The translations under genes were made by a program, and so were the position numbers. Source: Collinsella tanakaei (lineage in GTDB: Bacteria > Actinomycetota > Coriobacteriia > Coriobacteriales > Coriobacteriaceae). From it: a stretch of 64,000 nucleotides of DNA. Below are positions 53,806 through 63,119 of the stretch, one piece after another (positions within the stretch are counted from its first letter, which is position 1; each line of letters starts with the position of its first letter). The notes beneath the pieces were generated by a model. The model ran no database searches and was not told the DNA's origin. It worked only from the letters and a program-made list of their open reading frames with translations. The stretch lies in assembly GCF_021531055.1 (NCBI RefSeq), contig NZ_JADYTL010000001.1, positions 310,001-374,000 of the forward strand. The letters run 5' to 3'.

Positions 53806-54966
53806 CTACTCGGCGTCCTCGTCCTTCTTCTCGGAAGGAAGCGGGGTGACCTCGATCTCGACGCCGAGGGTCTCGGCGGCGGACTTCATCGACAGGCTGA
53901 TGCGACGACGGTCGAGGTCGATCTCCATGACCTTGACCTGGACCTTGGCGCCGACGTGGGTGACCTGCGAAGGCTGGTCGACGTGCTTGTTGGCCATCTC
54001 GGAGATGTGCACGAGGCCCTCGATGCCCTCACCGAGGTCGACAAAGGCGCCGAACGGCACGAGCTTGGTGACGGTGCCCTCGACGATGGCGCCCACGGGG
54101 TACTTCTTGACGAGCGCACGCCACGGATCCTCGGTGGTCTGCTTGAGACCGAGGGAGATGCGCTCGCGGTTGAGGTCGACATCCAGAACCTCGACCTCGA
54201 CCTCCTGGCCGACCTTGACGACCTCGGAGGGGTGGTTGACGTGGTTCCAGGAGAGCTCGGAGATGTGGATCAGGCCGTCGATGCCACCCAGGTCCACGAA
54301 GGCGCCGAAGTCCACGATGGAGGAAACGGTGCCCTTGAGGCGCATACCGCTCTTGAGCTTGGAGAGGATCTCGGTGCGCTCGGCCTTGCGGGACTCCTCG
54401 AGCACCACGCGGCGGGACAGCACGACGTTGTTGCGGTTGCGGTCCATCTCGATGACGCGGGCCTCGATGGAGGTGTGCAGATAGGAGCTGAGGTCCTTGA
54501 CGCGACGGAGGTCGACCAGCGACGCGGGCAGGAAGCCGCGCAGGCCGATGTCGAGGATAAGACCGCCCTTGACGACCTCGATGACCTCGCCCTCGACGTT
54601 CTCGCCGGCGTTGAACTTCTCCTCGATGCGGTTCCAGGCGCGCTCGTACTCGGCACGCTTCTTGGAGAGCACGAGGCGGCCGTCCTTGTCCTCCTTCTGA
54701 AGGACGAGGGCCTCGATGGGATCGCCCAGCGAGACGATGTCTGCAGGGTTGGCATCCTTGCGGATGGAGAGCTCGCGGACGGGGATGACGCCCTCGGACT
54801 TGAAGCCGATGTCCACGAGGACCTCGTCATGCTCGATCTTGACGACAGTGCCGTTGACCAGATCGCCCTCGTCGAACTCGGTGATCGTGCCGTCGATGAG
54901 GTTGTTCATCTCCTCCTCGTTGACATCATCGAGGGAGAAAATGGACGAGTTCTGAATCTCACTCAA
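53806..54966 (-). CDS. rpsA: 30S ribosomal protein S1
   Basis: A 386-residue protein with four S1 RNA-binding domains, the Actinobacterial/Gram-positive-type length rather than the six-domain enterobacterial form. The domains begin near residues 35 (GDLVNGTVVKIEHDEVLVDI), 120 (GENVEGEVIEVVKGGLILDI), 207 (GMRLKGTVSSIVDFGAFVDL) and 292 (GAIVEGTVTKLVPFGAFVDL). The start is TTG at 54966 (TTG AGT GAG), with AAAGGGG upstream. It helps recruit mRNA to the 30S subunit. Confidence 0.93.
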   Translation of the reverse strand: MSEIQNSSIFSLDDVNEEEMNNLIDGTITEFDEGDLVNGTVVKIEHDEVLVDIGFKSEGVIPVRELSIRKDANPADIVSLGDPIEALVLQKEDKDGRLVLSKKRAEYERAWNRIEEKFNAGENVEGEVIEVVKGGLILDIGLRGFLPASLVDLRRVKDLSSYLHTSIEARVIEMDRNRNNVVLSRRVVLEESRKAERTEILSKLKSGMRLKGTVSSIVDFGAFVDLGGIDGLIHISELSWNHVNHPSEVVKVGQEVEVEVLDVDLNRERISLGLKQTTEDPWRALVKKYPVGAIVEGTVTKLVPFGAFVDLGEGIEGLVHISEMANKHVDQPSQVTHVGAKVQVKVMEIDLDRRRISLSMKSAAETLGVEIEVTPLPSEKKDEDAE

Positions 54967-55109
54967 AGGTGGACCCCTTTCGAACTACGGGGCCCCGATC
55001 GCTGACCTGCAGATTGCACGTCTGGGCACCGCCCGTTCCGTGCGCATCGTTTGGAACTTCTCGGGAGCCGACAGATACGGATGTGAAGCATTTGCATTCA
55101 CGTTCGTCT

Positions 55110-55138
55110 AAACTACATGGAATCGCATCGTTTTTCAA
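55110..55138 (-). promoter_or_regulatory. Probable rpsA promoter
   Basis: On the minus strand TTGAAA and TAGTTT are separated by exactly 17 bases. The implied leader to the TTG start is about 135 bases, long enough for regulation. Confidence 0.5.
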
Positions 55139-55342
55139 GCGCCCACACCGATTTTTACGTAAGCGGTACGAAAAGAATCCGCAAACTTTCCTTGTCCGCA
55201 GCTCGGGCAGGCGGTCGCGGTGCCTCGTGACGAAACCGTAAGGCATGAGGACCGATTCCACTGCGTCGGATGGGTATAAGCTCATCCAACCGGCAACGGG
55301 TCGGCAACGTGGGAACACGCGAACGTGAACAGGAGGTGCACC

Positions 55343-56119
55343 GTGCTGAAAGCCGTCGTCTTCGACATGGACTCGACGCTGCTCGATATCAACCTGAGCG
55401 CATTCGTGGCGGTGCTCGCCAAAGAGGAGGCGTCGCTGCTCGCCGACATCGGGCGCAAGAACCCGCTCTCCATGTTCGCCGCCTACACCGCCGCGCTGTT
55501 CGAGCTCAACCGCGCCGACCGCGACAACGAGGGCACCAACCGGGAGCTGTTCGATTCGATCATCGAGCGCCGCGGCGGCGTCATGCTCGCCGACCCCGTC
55601 ATCGCCGATGCGCTCGCGTTCTTCGAGCGCGAGGTGCTCCCCCATCGCAACGACGCCATCATCGGGGCGAAACCCATGCCGGGCGGACGCGAGGCGCTCT
55701 CGTGCGTGCTCGACCGCGGGCTTCGTATCGCGCTGCTCACCAACCCGTGCTTCGGCGAGGCGTGCATCGGTTGCCGCATGGGATGGGCGAACATCCAGGA
55801 CATGCCATTCGAGCTCGTGACCACCATGGAGAACACGCGCCGCAGCAAGCCGAGCCCCACGTACTACCGCGACGCACTCGACGCGATGGGGCTCGCACCC
55901 GACGAGGTCCTCATGGTGGGCAACGACCCGCGACGCGACTTCCCCGATCCCGATATCGGCCTGCAGACCGCGTTCGTGGGCCGCGGCACCCCGGTGCGCG
56001 CCACCTGGTGCGGTTCCATGGCGGACTTCGCCGCGAGCTTCGACGAAATCGAGGAGCGCTTTTACGAGCGGCGCGATAAGCGGCTGCTCGAGGTCGTGCA
56101 GAACGTCAACCGCACATGA
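55343..56119 (+). CDS. HAD-family hydrolase
   Basis: A 258-residue HAD protein. AVVFDMDSTLLDINLSAFVA is motif I, IALLTNPCFG is motif II, RRSKPSPTYYRDAL the motif III lysine, and VLMVGNDPRRDFPDPDIGLQ motif IV. The cap contains an unusual CFGEACIGCRMGW. The substrate is unknown. The GTG at 55343 is chosen because AGGAGG lies six bases upstream; the ATG at 55325 has no site. It is transcribed divergently from rpsA. Confidence 0.86.
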   Translation: MLKAVVFDMDSTLLDINLSAFVAVLAKEEASLLADIGRKNPLSMFAAYTAALFELNRADRDNEGTNRELFDSIIERRGGVMLADPVIADALAFFEREVLPHRNDAIIGAKPMPGGREALSCVLDRGLRIALLTNPCFGEACIGCRMGWANIQDMPFELVTTMENTRRSKPSPTYYRDALDAMGLAPDEVLMVGNDPRRDFPDPDIGLQTAFVGRGTPVRATWCGSMADFAASFDEIEERFYERRDKRLLEVVQNVNRT

Positions 56120-56215
56120 TATGTGCGACCCGCACACTCTTTGAACGAAGCGCGCACCGGCGAACCGACAAAATGCGACATGAACACACCCCTGAGAACG
56201 TTCATCCCGCCGACG

Positions 56216-56423
56216 GGTTACAAAATGGAGCTTTTTCTAGTTAGAAAACCTATGAAGTCGGCGTCGGCAGCCCTTCGTTTGCACCGCGAGCGCCCGCTCG
56301 GAGGCGCTCATGCCCGGCCATCCCCTCGACATGAGCGAAATACGGCCAAAACGACACAACGCATTTTGGTATATAGCGCCCTCTGAGCGCCAACTCAACT
56401 AGAAACCGTTTGTTTTTGGCACC
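56216..56423. repeat. About 208-bp element with terminal inverted repeats (TTTCTAGTT family, copy 2)
   Basis: The left end GGTTACAAAATGGAG then TTTTTCTAGTTAG, and the right end in reverse GGTGCCAAAAAC then GGTTTCTAGTTGAG, match the ends of 26363-26580. The interiors differ. No gene inside. Confidence 0.55.
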
Positions 56424-56510
56424 GCCGCGCACAACGAACGAAAACGGCGTCGCGCCGGCGCGCATGCAGCGCACCAGCGCGGCAACAACATGCACCGATA
56501 CCGCGCGATC

Positions 56511-57830
56511 CTACACGCGCGTCTTGCCGATCATGATGTTCAGGATCTCGACGTCGGTCGGCTTCATGCCCACGCGGCCGACGTAGCCCATCGAGGCGAT
56601 GGTCTCCTCGACGGTGCCCTGCACCAGACCCTCGCCCGCACGGAACCCGCGCCCTGCCATGGCCATGTCCTTGCCGAGGATCGCCGCGTCCACGGCGGCC
56701 GAGATCTTGGCGGCGCAGCTCGGCTTGGCGCCGTCGCAGACGATACCACCGACATTGCCCAAGGTGTTGACGATCGTGGCGCCGATCTGCTCGGGCGTGC
56801 CGCCGCTCATCCAGCAGATGGCGGCACCCGCGCCGCACGCGGCGCACACGACGCCGCAAAACGCCGACAGTGCCCCGATATAGCCCTTGACATGCGCCGC
56901 GACCAGGTCGGACAGGGCGACGGCACGCAGCAGCCGCTCATGGTCGACACCCAGCCGCTCGGCGTACTCCATCACCGGCAGGCACGCGGTGATGCCCTGG
57001 TTGCCCGAACCGCATACGATGACCACCGGCAGCGCGCAGCCGCTCATGCGGGCGTCGGAGCCGGCGGCGGCGCGGGCGCGGGCGCGGCAGGCGGCGTCGT
57101 GCTCACGGGTCTCCATGAGCGTGCGGCCGACCTCGGCGCCCCACGCGTTGTCCAGGCCCTCGCGCGAGATGGCATCGTTGTAGGCGACCTGCCGCTCGAG
57201 CACCTCGCGCGCGGCATCGATGTCGCCGCTCTCGGCGAAGCTGATGATGGCATCGATCTTGAGCTGCTCGTAGGCGGGGTTGGCCTCGTGCTCCTGCATC
57301 GCCGGGTCGAGCTCGCGCGAACCCTCGACCGTCTCGTCGTCGAGCGCGCGGTACACCACGTCGGTGTGATGCTCGGCGATGACGACCTCGGAAGTGTGGC
57401 CGCCCGCATGCGCGCGAACCTTGATGTACAGGTTGGGAACATCCTCCACGAGCGACACCTCGCAGAAGGCGGGGTCGGAAAGCAGCTCACGCGCACGGGC
57501 GATATGCTCGGACGTCACGGATTCGAGCACCTCGAGGGCGCTGCCCGCGTTGCCGCCCACCGCGCCCAAGGTCGCCGCGGCCTCGATGCCGTGCATGCCG
57601 TCGGAGTTGGGCACCGTCACGCTCTTGACGTTCTTGACGATGTTGCCCGAGCAGCCTACCTCGAGATGCTCGGGTTCGGCACCGAGCGTCTCGCGTGCGA
57701 GCGCCGCGGCATAGGCGACCGAGATGGGCTCGGTGCAGCCGAGCGCGCAGACGAGCTCCTCGTTCAGCACCTCGCACAGGGCGCGGTCGCGGACCTCGGC
57801 GCAAAACGGAGCGGCGGGCGTCTGGGGCAT
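56511..57830 (-). CDS. L-cysteine desulfidase / UPF0597 serine-dehydratase-like protein
   Basis: A 439-residue protein of the CyuA/YhaM (UPF0597) family. CALGCTEPISVAYAAALA holds the first cluster cysteine, EVGCSGNIVKNVKSV the substrate loop, and CGSGNQGITACLPV with CDGAKPSCAAK the remaining cysteines of the [4Fe-4S] site. These enzymes release sulfide, ammonia and pyruvate from L-cysteine. GAGGAGG lies before the ATG. A direct repeat TGTATTCATT flanks its promoter region. It lies 141 bases after argH, beyond a terminator hairpin. Confidence 0.87.
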   Translation of the reverse strand: MPQTPAAPFCAEVRDRALCEVLNEELVCALGCTEPISVAYAAALARETLGAEPEHLEVGCSGNIVKNVKSVTVPNSDGMHGIEAAATLGAVGGNAGSALEVLESVTSEHIARARELLSDPAFCEVSLVEDVPNLYIKVRAHAGGHTSEVVIAEHHTDVVYRALDDETVEGSRELDPAMQEHEANPAYEQLKIDAIISFAESGDIDAAREVLERQVAYNDAISREGLDNAWGAEVGRTLMETREHDAACRARARAAAGSDARMSGCALPVVIVCGSGNQGITACLPVMEYAERLGVDHERLLRAVALSDLVAAHVKGYIGALSAFCGVVCAACGAGAAICWMSGGTPEQIGATIVNTLGNVGGIVCDGAKPSCAAKISAAVDAAILGKDMAMAGRGFRAGEGLVQGTVEETIASMGYVGRVGMKPTDVEILNIMIGKTRV

Positions 57831-57849
57831 ATCGTCCTCCTCGGGATCA

Positions 57850-57880
57850 TGTATTCATTGCCGCATCCATTGTATTCATT
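57850..57880. promoter_or_regulatory. Direct repeat TGTATTCATT x2 upstream of the cysteine desulfidase gene
   Basis: TGTATTCATT occurs at 57850-57859 and 57871-57880, 21 bases apart, two helical turns. The sites lie 20-50 bases before the start codon, a good position for an operator. Confidence 0.45.
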
Positions 57881-57891
57881 TTTGACACGAA

Positions 57892-57927
57892 TGCCGACGA
57901 GGGGCACCGAAGCGCCCCTCGTCGGCA
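57892..57927 (-). terminator. Strong hairpin after argH
   Basis: TGCCGACGAGGGGC pairs with GCCCCTCGTCGGCA around eight bases, 45 bases after the argH stop. There is no immediate T run. Confidence 0.6.
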
Positions 57928-57971
57928 TGCAATGTGGATCCAACGGTCGACGTGCGCGACCGCGCACTCCC

Positions 57972-59411
57972 CTACAGCACGGAACGCGTGCCGGCGCCCA
58001 TCTCGACCACCGGAGACAACGCCTCCACAGCCGCCTCGTCGGCGACAAGACCGGCTTTGACCTTTTCCATCTGGTCGGCCACGGCGGCAGGCGCGGTACC
58101 GCCCTGCGTCGTGCGCGCCGCCACGATGGCGTCGAGGTCGAAGGCGCCGACCACGTCGTCGCCGAACAGCTCGCTCGCCTCGCGGAACGTCGAGACCGGC
58201 AGCTCGGAGATGTCGCAGCCCGCATGCTCGGCGGCGAGCACGAGCTTTCCCACGACCTCGTGTGCCTGGCGGAACGGCATCCCGCGCTTGGCGAGGTAGT
58301 CCGCCACGTCGGTCGCGGCGAGATGCCCGCGGTGCATGACGGCGCGCATGCGGTCGGCGTTCACGGTCCAGGTGCCCACCATGCCGCACATGACCGTCAG
58401 GCACTGCTCGAGGGTATGCGCCGCATCGAGCGCGGACTCCTTGTCCTCCTGGAGGTCCTTGTTGTACGCGAGCGGCAGACCCTTGACGGTCACGAGCAGC
58501 TGGACCAGGTCGCCCACCACACGTCCCGTCTTGCCGCGGATGAGCTCGGCGAAGTCGGGGTTCTTCTTCTGCGGCATGATCGAGGAGCCGGTGGAGAAGG
58601 CATCGGACAGCGTGATGAAGCCGAACTCCTGGCTGCTCCACAGCACGATCTCCTCGGACAGACGCGACAGGTGCACCGCCATGACCGAGCAGGCGTACTC
58701 GAGATCGAGCAGGAAGTCGCGGTCGGATACCGCGTCGAGCGAGTTCTCGATCACACGCGAGAAGCCGAGGGTATCGGCCGTCATCCGACGATCGAGCGGA
58801 TAGGTGGTCCCGGCGAGCGCCGCCGCACCGAGCGGCGAGGCGTCGGCGGCATCGAAGGCCGCCTTCAGCCGCGTGAAATCGCGCGCGAACATCCATGCGT
58901 AGGCGAGCAGATGGTGCGCGAACAGCACGGGCTGGGCATGCTGCAGGTGCGTCATGCCGGGCAGGATCGTATCCCCCGCCGCTTCGGCTGCGTCGACGAG
59001 CGCATGGCGCAAGGCGAGGTTGCCCTCCATGAGCGACTTGGCGAGCGCCTTGGCGGCAAGGCGCGTGTCGGTCGCGACCTGGTCGTTGCGCGAGCGTCCG
59101 GTATGCAGGCGACCGCCCGCCGCACCGATGCGGCGCGTGAGCTCGGACTCGATCGCCATGTGGATGTCCTCGTCATTGATATCGAAGGCGAAGGTTCCGG
59201 CGTCGATGTCCGCCTGGATGGCCTCGAGTCCCCCGCGGATCGCCTCGGCATCCTCCGCGGAGATGATCCCCTGCGCGGCGAGCATCGCGGCGTGGGCGCA
59301 CGACCCCGCGATATCCTGGCGGTACAGGTGCCGGTCGACCGGCAGCGACGCGCCGAACTCCTGCGTGAGCTCCGAGACCGTATCCTCGAAGCGGCCACCC
59401 CACAGCGCCAT
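57972..59411 (-). CDS. argH: Argininosuccinate lyase
   Basis: A 479-residue fumarase/ASL-superfamily enzyme that releases arginine and fumarate. LHTGRSRNDQVATDTRL, TILPGMTHLQHAQPVLFAHH and the signature GSSIMPQKKNPDFAELIRGK contain the catalytic residues. Its ATG follows a small ORF's TAG with no gap (TAGATG), with GAGGGGG inside that ORF as binding site. It is the last gene of argG-small ORF-argH. Confidence 0.96.
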   Translation of the reverse strand: MALWGGRFEDTVSELTQEFGASLPVDRHLYRQDIAGSCAHAAMLAAQGIISAEDAEAIRGGLEAIQADIDAGTFAFDINDEDIHMAIESELTRRIGAAGGRLHTGRSRNDQVATDTRLAAKALAKSLMEGNLALRHALVDAAEAAGDTILPGMTHLQHAQPVLFAHHLLAYAWMFARDFTRLKAAFDAADASPLGAAALAGTTYPLDRRMTADTLGFSRVIENSLDAVSDRDFLLDLEYACSVMAVHLSRLSEEIVLWSSQEFGFITLSDAFSTGSSIMPQKKNPDFAELIRGKTGRVVGDLVQLLVTVKGLPLAYNKDLQEDKESALDAAHTLEQCLTVMCGMVGTWTVNADRMRAVMHRGHLAATDVADYLAKRGMPFRQAHEVVGKLVLAAEHAGCDISELPVSTFREASELFGDDVVGAFDLDAIVAARTTQGGTAPAAVADQMEKVKAGLVADEAAVEALSPVVEMGAGTRSVL

Positions 59412-59639
59412 CTAGCAAACCCCCTCGAATGCACGGAGCGAAACGCACGTCATGGCGCCGCCCCGGTGCAGCAACTCGCGCGCGGTGCCGGGAAGCACCG
59501 GCGCGGATCCGTCGACGACGAAGGCGGCCACCTTGGAGCGTGGACCACCGTCGGCCGTCCACGCCTTGAGGCTGGACGGCGCGGCATGAATCGTATCGTA
59601 ATCGAGCTCGGGGGCAAGCGCCGAGAGGAATGCGAGCAT
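59412..59639 (-). CDS. Small conserved-looking ORF between argG and argH, unknown function
   Basis: A 75-residue frame starting MLAFLSALAPELDYDTIHAA and ending ELLHRGGAMTCVSLRAFEGV. GGAG lies five to six bases before the ATG at 59639. Codon third positions are GC-rich as in its neighbours. Its stop abuts the argH ATG and its end carries the argH binding site, so it is at least a leader for argH translation. No family is recognised. Confidence 0.6.
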   Translation of the reverse strand: MLAFLSALAPELDYDTIHAAPSSLKAWTADGGPRSKVAAFVVDGSAPVLPGTARELLHRGGAMTCVSLRAFEGVC

Positions 59640-59801
59640 GATGACTCCAATCAAACGGTGGAAACGGTGGGGCGCATACGGCCCCGATACAACGCCGTCC
59701 CCGGCGAGTCGCCGCCGGGGACGGACAGGCGGTGCGCACGAAACACCGCGTAGGTAGGAGGCGCTCCGAAGACTGCTCGAAGGGGCGCCGGGAAAAAGCC
59801 G

Positions 59802-61034
59802 TTACGCGAGGTTCGCGGCGGCCTCGGACGTGGGTCCCTGCATCTTGGCCCACGTCTTGAGCGACAGGGTCTCGATCTGGATGAAGCCCACGGCGGCCTT
59901 CTCGTCGAAGGTGGTGTCGCGGTCGTAGGTCGCCAGGCCGAAGTCGTACAGCGAGCAGGGGCTCTTGCGGCCCATGACAGTGCAGTGACCCTTGAAGAAC
60001 TTGACGCGCACGGTGCCGGTCACGAACTTCTGCGTCTCGGCCATGAAGGCGTCGAGGGCCTTCTTGAGCGGGCTGAACCACTGGCCGTTGTACACGCACG
60101 TGGCCCAGGTCTGCTCGAGGTAGAGCTTCTGGTGCAGCACGTCACGCTCGAGCGTGAGGTCCTCGAGCGCCTTGTGGGCGTTGATGAGGGTGAGGGCGGC
60201 GGGCACCTCGTAGCACTCGCGGGACTTGAGGCCCACCATGCGGTTCTCCATGAGGTCGAGGCGGCCATAACCGTTGTCGCCCGCGATCTGGTTGAGCTTG
60301 GCGACGAGCGCCGCGAGCGGCATCTGCTCGCCGTTGAGCGCAACGGGCTTGCCGCCGACGAAGTCGATGTCGACGTAGGTCGGGACATCGGGAGTCTCCT
60401 CGGGGTCCTTGGTCATGACCCACACGTCATGCGGGGGCTCGTTCCAGGGATCCTCGAGCACGCCGCACTCGATCGCGCGGCCCCACAGGTTGTCGTCGAT
60501 GGAATAGGGGTTGTCGTTGGCACCCTCGGGAACGGGCACGCCGTGCTCGCGGGCGTAGGCGACCTCGTCGGGACGGCACTTGAGATCCCACTCGCGCACC
60601 GGGGCGATGACCTCGAGCGAGGGATCGAGCGTGAGGATGGACGCCTCGAAACGCACCTGGTCGTTGCCCTTGCCGGTGCAGCCGTGCGCGACGTACTTGG
60701 CGTCGTACTGGTGCGCGATGTCCACGAGCTTGGCGGCGAGCAGCGGACGCGACAGGGCCGAGAGCAGCGGGTACTTGTTCTCGTACATGGAGTTGGCGGC
60801 GATGGCCTTCGTGAGGTACTCGTCGGCGTACTCGTCTTTGAGCTCGAGCACGTGGCAGTCGATGACGCCCAGATCGAGCGCCTTCTGCTTCTTGTACTCG
60901 AGGCCGTGGATCTCCTGACCCACGTTGCCCAGCACGCAGATGACGTCGAGGTTCTTTTCCTCCTGCAGCCACTTGATGCACACGGACGTGTCAAGACCAC
61001 CGGAGTATGCGAGTACGACCTTTTCCTTGCTCAT
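59802..61034 (-). CDS. argG: Argininosuccinate synthase
   Basis: A 410-residue type I ArgG that joins citrulline and aspartate with ATP. VVLAYSGGLDTSVCIKWLQE is the ATP-pyrophosphatase loop, AHGCTGKGNDQVRFE and the later PYSIDDNLWGRAIECG are the citrulline/aspartate signatures. CGAAAGGA precedes the ATG at 61034. The 160 bases between argG and the small ORF hold no other gene. It starts the argG-argH unit. Confidence 0.96.
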   Translation of the reverse strand: MSKEKVVLAYSGGLDTSVCIKWLQEEKNLDVICVLGNVGQEIHGLEYKKQKALDLGVIDCHVLELKDEYADEYLTKAIAANSMYENKYPLLSALSRPLLAAKLVDIAHQYDAKYVAHGCTGKGNDQVRFEASILTLDPSLEVIAPVREWDLKCRPDEVAYAREHGVPVPEGANDNPYSIDDNLWGRAIECGVLEDPWNEPPHDVWVMTKDPEETPDVPTYVDIDFVGGKPVALNGEQMPLAALVAKLNQIAGDNGYGRLDLMENRMVGLKSRECYEVPAALTLINAHKALEDLTLERDVLHQKLYLEQTWATCVYNGQWFSPLKKALDAFMAETQKFVTGTVRVKFFKGHCTVMGRKSPCSLYDFGLATYDRDTTFDEKAAVGFIQIETLSLKTWAKMQGPTSEAAANLA

Positions 61035-61592
61035 GGGAGTTCCTTTCGAGATATGAGCGGATGGAACCGATGAGCCCGTCGGCAGTGCCTGCGCTGCGCA
61101 TACGCTTGATCGAGTTGTTGAGATAAGAGGTCCCGTGAAGGGATATGCGCGTATGCGCACCCACAGGGAGACAAAACCCGACGCACCTATTGACGAACCC
61201 TGCTGGGGACGAGCCCCATGCGAACAGAGACGACCAGGTTATCGTCGTCGGGAAATCGCACGCTGGCGTCGGATGGCGACCGTGGCGGCATTCTGGCCGG
61301 GCATGATGGCGCTTGCGGCCATGCCCTCGTATGTAGCCAGAACCTTGTTCACCGGACAGCCCCTCGTCTATCGTCAGTACGTGCGATACAACCGCGTGCG
61401 GCGCGATAGATGCACGACCGCAACACGTTGGACGCTACTATACGCTAAAGTGCGCGCATGCGAAACGTGGATCCGCAAATTCATGACGAAAATCTGCAAC
61501 CCCTCACAGAGCACGGCGACAAGCTGGCATTTTCACAACATGGCAGCTCGAAACATCCTCGAAACTTTATGCACCTGCAGCGTGAGATCCAA
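61035..61592. other. 558-base spacer between argG and the MFS gene
   Basis: I find no supported gene. On the minus strand TTTCGC-17-TATAGT at 61437-61465 could be an argG promoter and would leave a leader of about 395 bases. No T-box sequence or clear ArgR box is visible. Confidence 0.35.
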
Positions 61593-62861
61593 TCAGGTTT
61601 CGTCGGCGACGATGCGGGCGATCTTGCCCCGCATACCCACCATGCACGCGATCGGCACGAACAGGACCAGGCAGCTCGCGCCCACGAGCACCGCTTGGAC
61701 ACCGAACAGGTCGGCGAGCACCGGGGCGGCGAACAGCGGAACCACGCCCGCCCCGTTGAACCCTGCGTTCATGACCGAGTTCACCCGCCCCAGCAGCGTC
61801 AGCGGCGCATGGATCTGCACAAGCGTGTTCTGCAGCGGCGTCACCGCGCCGAACGCGGCGCCGAGCAGCAGCTGACCGGCCATGGCGCACACCACGTAGG
61901 GCGTCCCCACGTACAAAACGCACGCTGTGCCCTCGAGGGCGATCAGCACCATGAGCGTCCGAACGTTCACATGACGTCGCGGCACGCGCATGGCGAGCGC
62001 GGCGCCGATGACGCTACCCACGCCCGCCGCACTCGACAGCCAGCCCATCCACGAGATCTCGACCTGCAGCACGTCACGGTAGTACAGCGACTCGAGCGGA
62101 TCGAACGCGCCGTAGCCCGCATACGCGAGCACGCCGACCCAGAACAGCAGCGCAAGCGACGGCACCGAGAACACGGTGCGCGCGGAATCGGCAAACGTGC
62201 CGGACGCCACATCGCCAGGCGCCTGGGCCGACACGCCCTCCCCGGCCCCATCGGAAGCCCGACGACGCCCACGCGCGTATTCGGCACGCCGCAGCAAGGC
62301 GACCGCCGGAATCGCCGCCGCCACGGCCAGCGCGCCGGCGAACACGAACACGCGCTGCGACGGCAGCACCGCGGCGATGAGACCGCCCACCGCCGGCCCC
62401 ACCATGACCGCCGTGTTCGACACGACCGACAGCAGGGCGTTCACGCGATTGAGCACGTCGGCGTCGTCGCTCAGGTAGGCGGGATACGAGCTGAGATACG
62501 CAAAGCTCAACCCGGTGGCAAAGCCGAACCCCGCGCTCATGGTGAGCACGTTGGTCACCGTGCAGGCGACGAACTGGAACATGACGCTCGTTGCGGCAGC
62601 CACGGTGAGCGTCACGGCCGTATGCACCCGCGGCCCGCGCAGGTCGAGCAACGATCCACCGGCGGCGTTGCCGATGATGATGAACAGGTTGAAAAAGCCG
62701 ACCGCGCCCGCGATGGAAAACGTGCTCGCCTGGAGCTGATAGGTCAGCGTTCCGATGATCCCGATGAAATATGCGGCCTGGACACCCAGATAGATCATGA
62801 GGCGGACCGCTGCGAGCGCGAACGTCCCGCGCGGCAACCCGCGCAATGCGGAAACGAGCAT
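61593..62861 (-). CDS. MFS transporter, probable efflux type
   Basis: A 422-residue twelve-helix protein. LVSALRGLPRGTFALAAVRL starts it, followed by helices such as FFNLFIIIGNAAGGSLLDLR GP, which is the MFS loop 2-3 motif region, and GPAVGGLIAAVLPSQRVFVF. A polar central loop near residue 200 separates the two halves. The layout resembles macrolide/drug-efflux-like MFS proteins (MefA/EntS branch); the substrate is unknown. GGGAGGG lies before the ATG. Confidence 0.85.
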   Translation of the reverse strand: MLVSALRGLPRGTFALAAVRLMIYLGVQAAYFIGIIGTLTYQLQASTFSIAGAVGFFNLFIIIGNAAGGSLLDLRGPRVHTAVTLTVAAATSVMFQFVACTVTNVLTMSAGFGFATGLSFAYLSSYPAYLSDDADVLNRVNALLSVVSNTAVMVGPAVGGLIAAVLPSQRVFVFAGALAVAAAIPAVALLRRAEYARGRRRASDGAGEGVSAQAPGDVASGTFADSARTVFSVPSLALLFWVGVLAYAGYGAFDPLESLYYRDVLQVEISWMGWLSSAAGVGSVIGAALAMRVPRRHVNVRTLMVLIALEGTACVLYVGTPYVVCAMAGQLLLGAAFGAVTPLQNTLVQIHAPLTLLGRVNSVMNAGFNGAGVVPLFAAPVLADLFGVQAVLVGASCLVLFVPIACMVGMRGKIARIVADET

Positions 62862-62932
62862 ACGACAGCCCTCCCTTCTGCCTCAAGATCGGTGTTGGCG
62901 TGACAACATGATAGATCGCTGCGCATCGACGC

Positions 62933-63057
62933 GTTTACGGTTCGGTTTTGGCGGCACCCGCCGAGTAGCCCGAAAAGCGGCAACCTTGCTACCTGCTGCT
63001 TTTCTGCAAGAGAGCAACCGTCTACTCGGACACCCCTCGCAAAACCGAACCGTAAAC
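62933..63057 (-). repeat. 125-bp palindromic element, copy C (reverse orientation)
   Basis: GTTTACGGTTCGGTTTT is mirrored exactly at the right end, and GAGTAG/CTACTC continue the pairing. Its interior, read on the minus strand, has GCAGGTAGCAAGGTTGCCG, matching copies A and B. Confidence 0.85.
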
Positions 63058-63119
63058 GCAATGAGCGGTTCCGGGGGGCGGACCAAGCGGACTTCCGCGC
63101 CCCGATTCCCGGCCCAAAG

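Noticed and set aside
56490-59753. 1087-codon plus-strand frame across the cysteine desulfidase and argH genes
   Set aside because: Spans two clear genes on the other strand and the spacer between them; it is an effect of high GC third positions.
61035-61592. T-box or ARG box in the argG upstream region
   Set aside because: No T-box core or palindromic TGAAT-type ArgR box could be found by eye.
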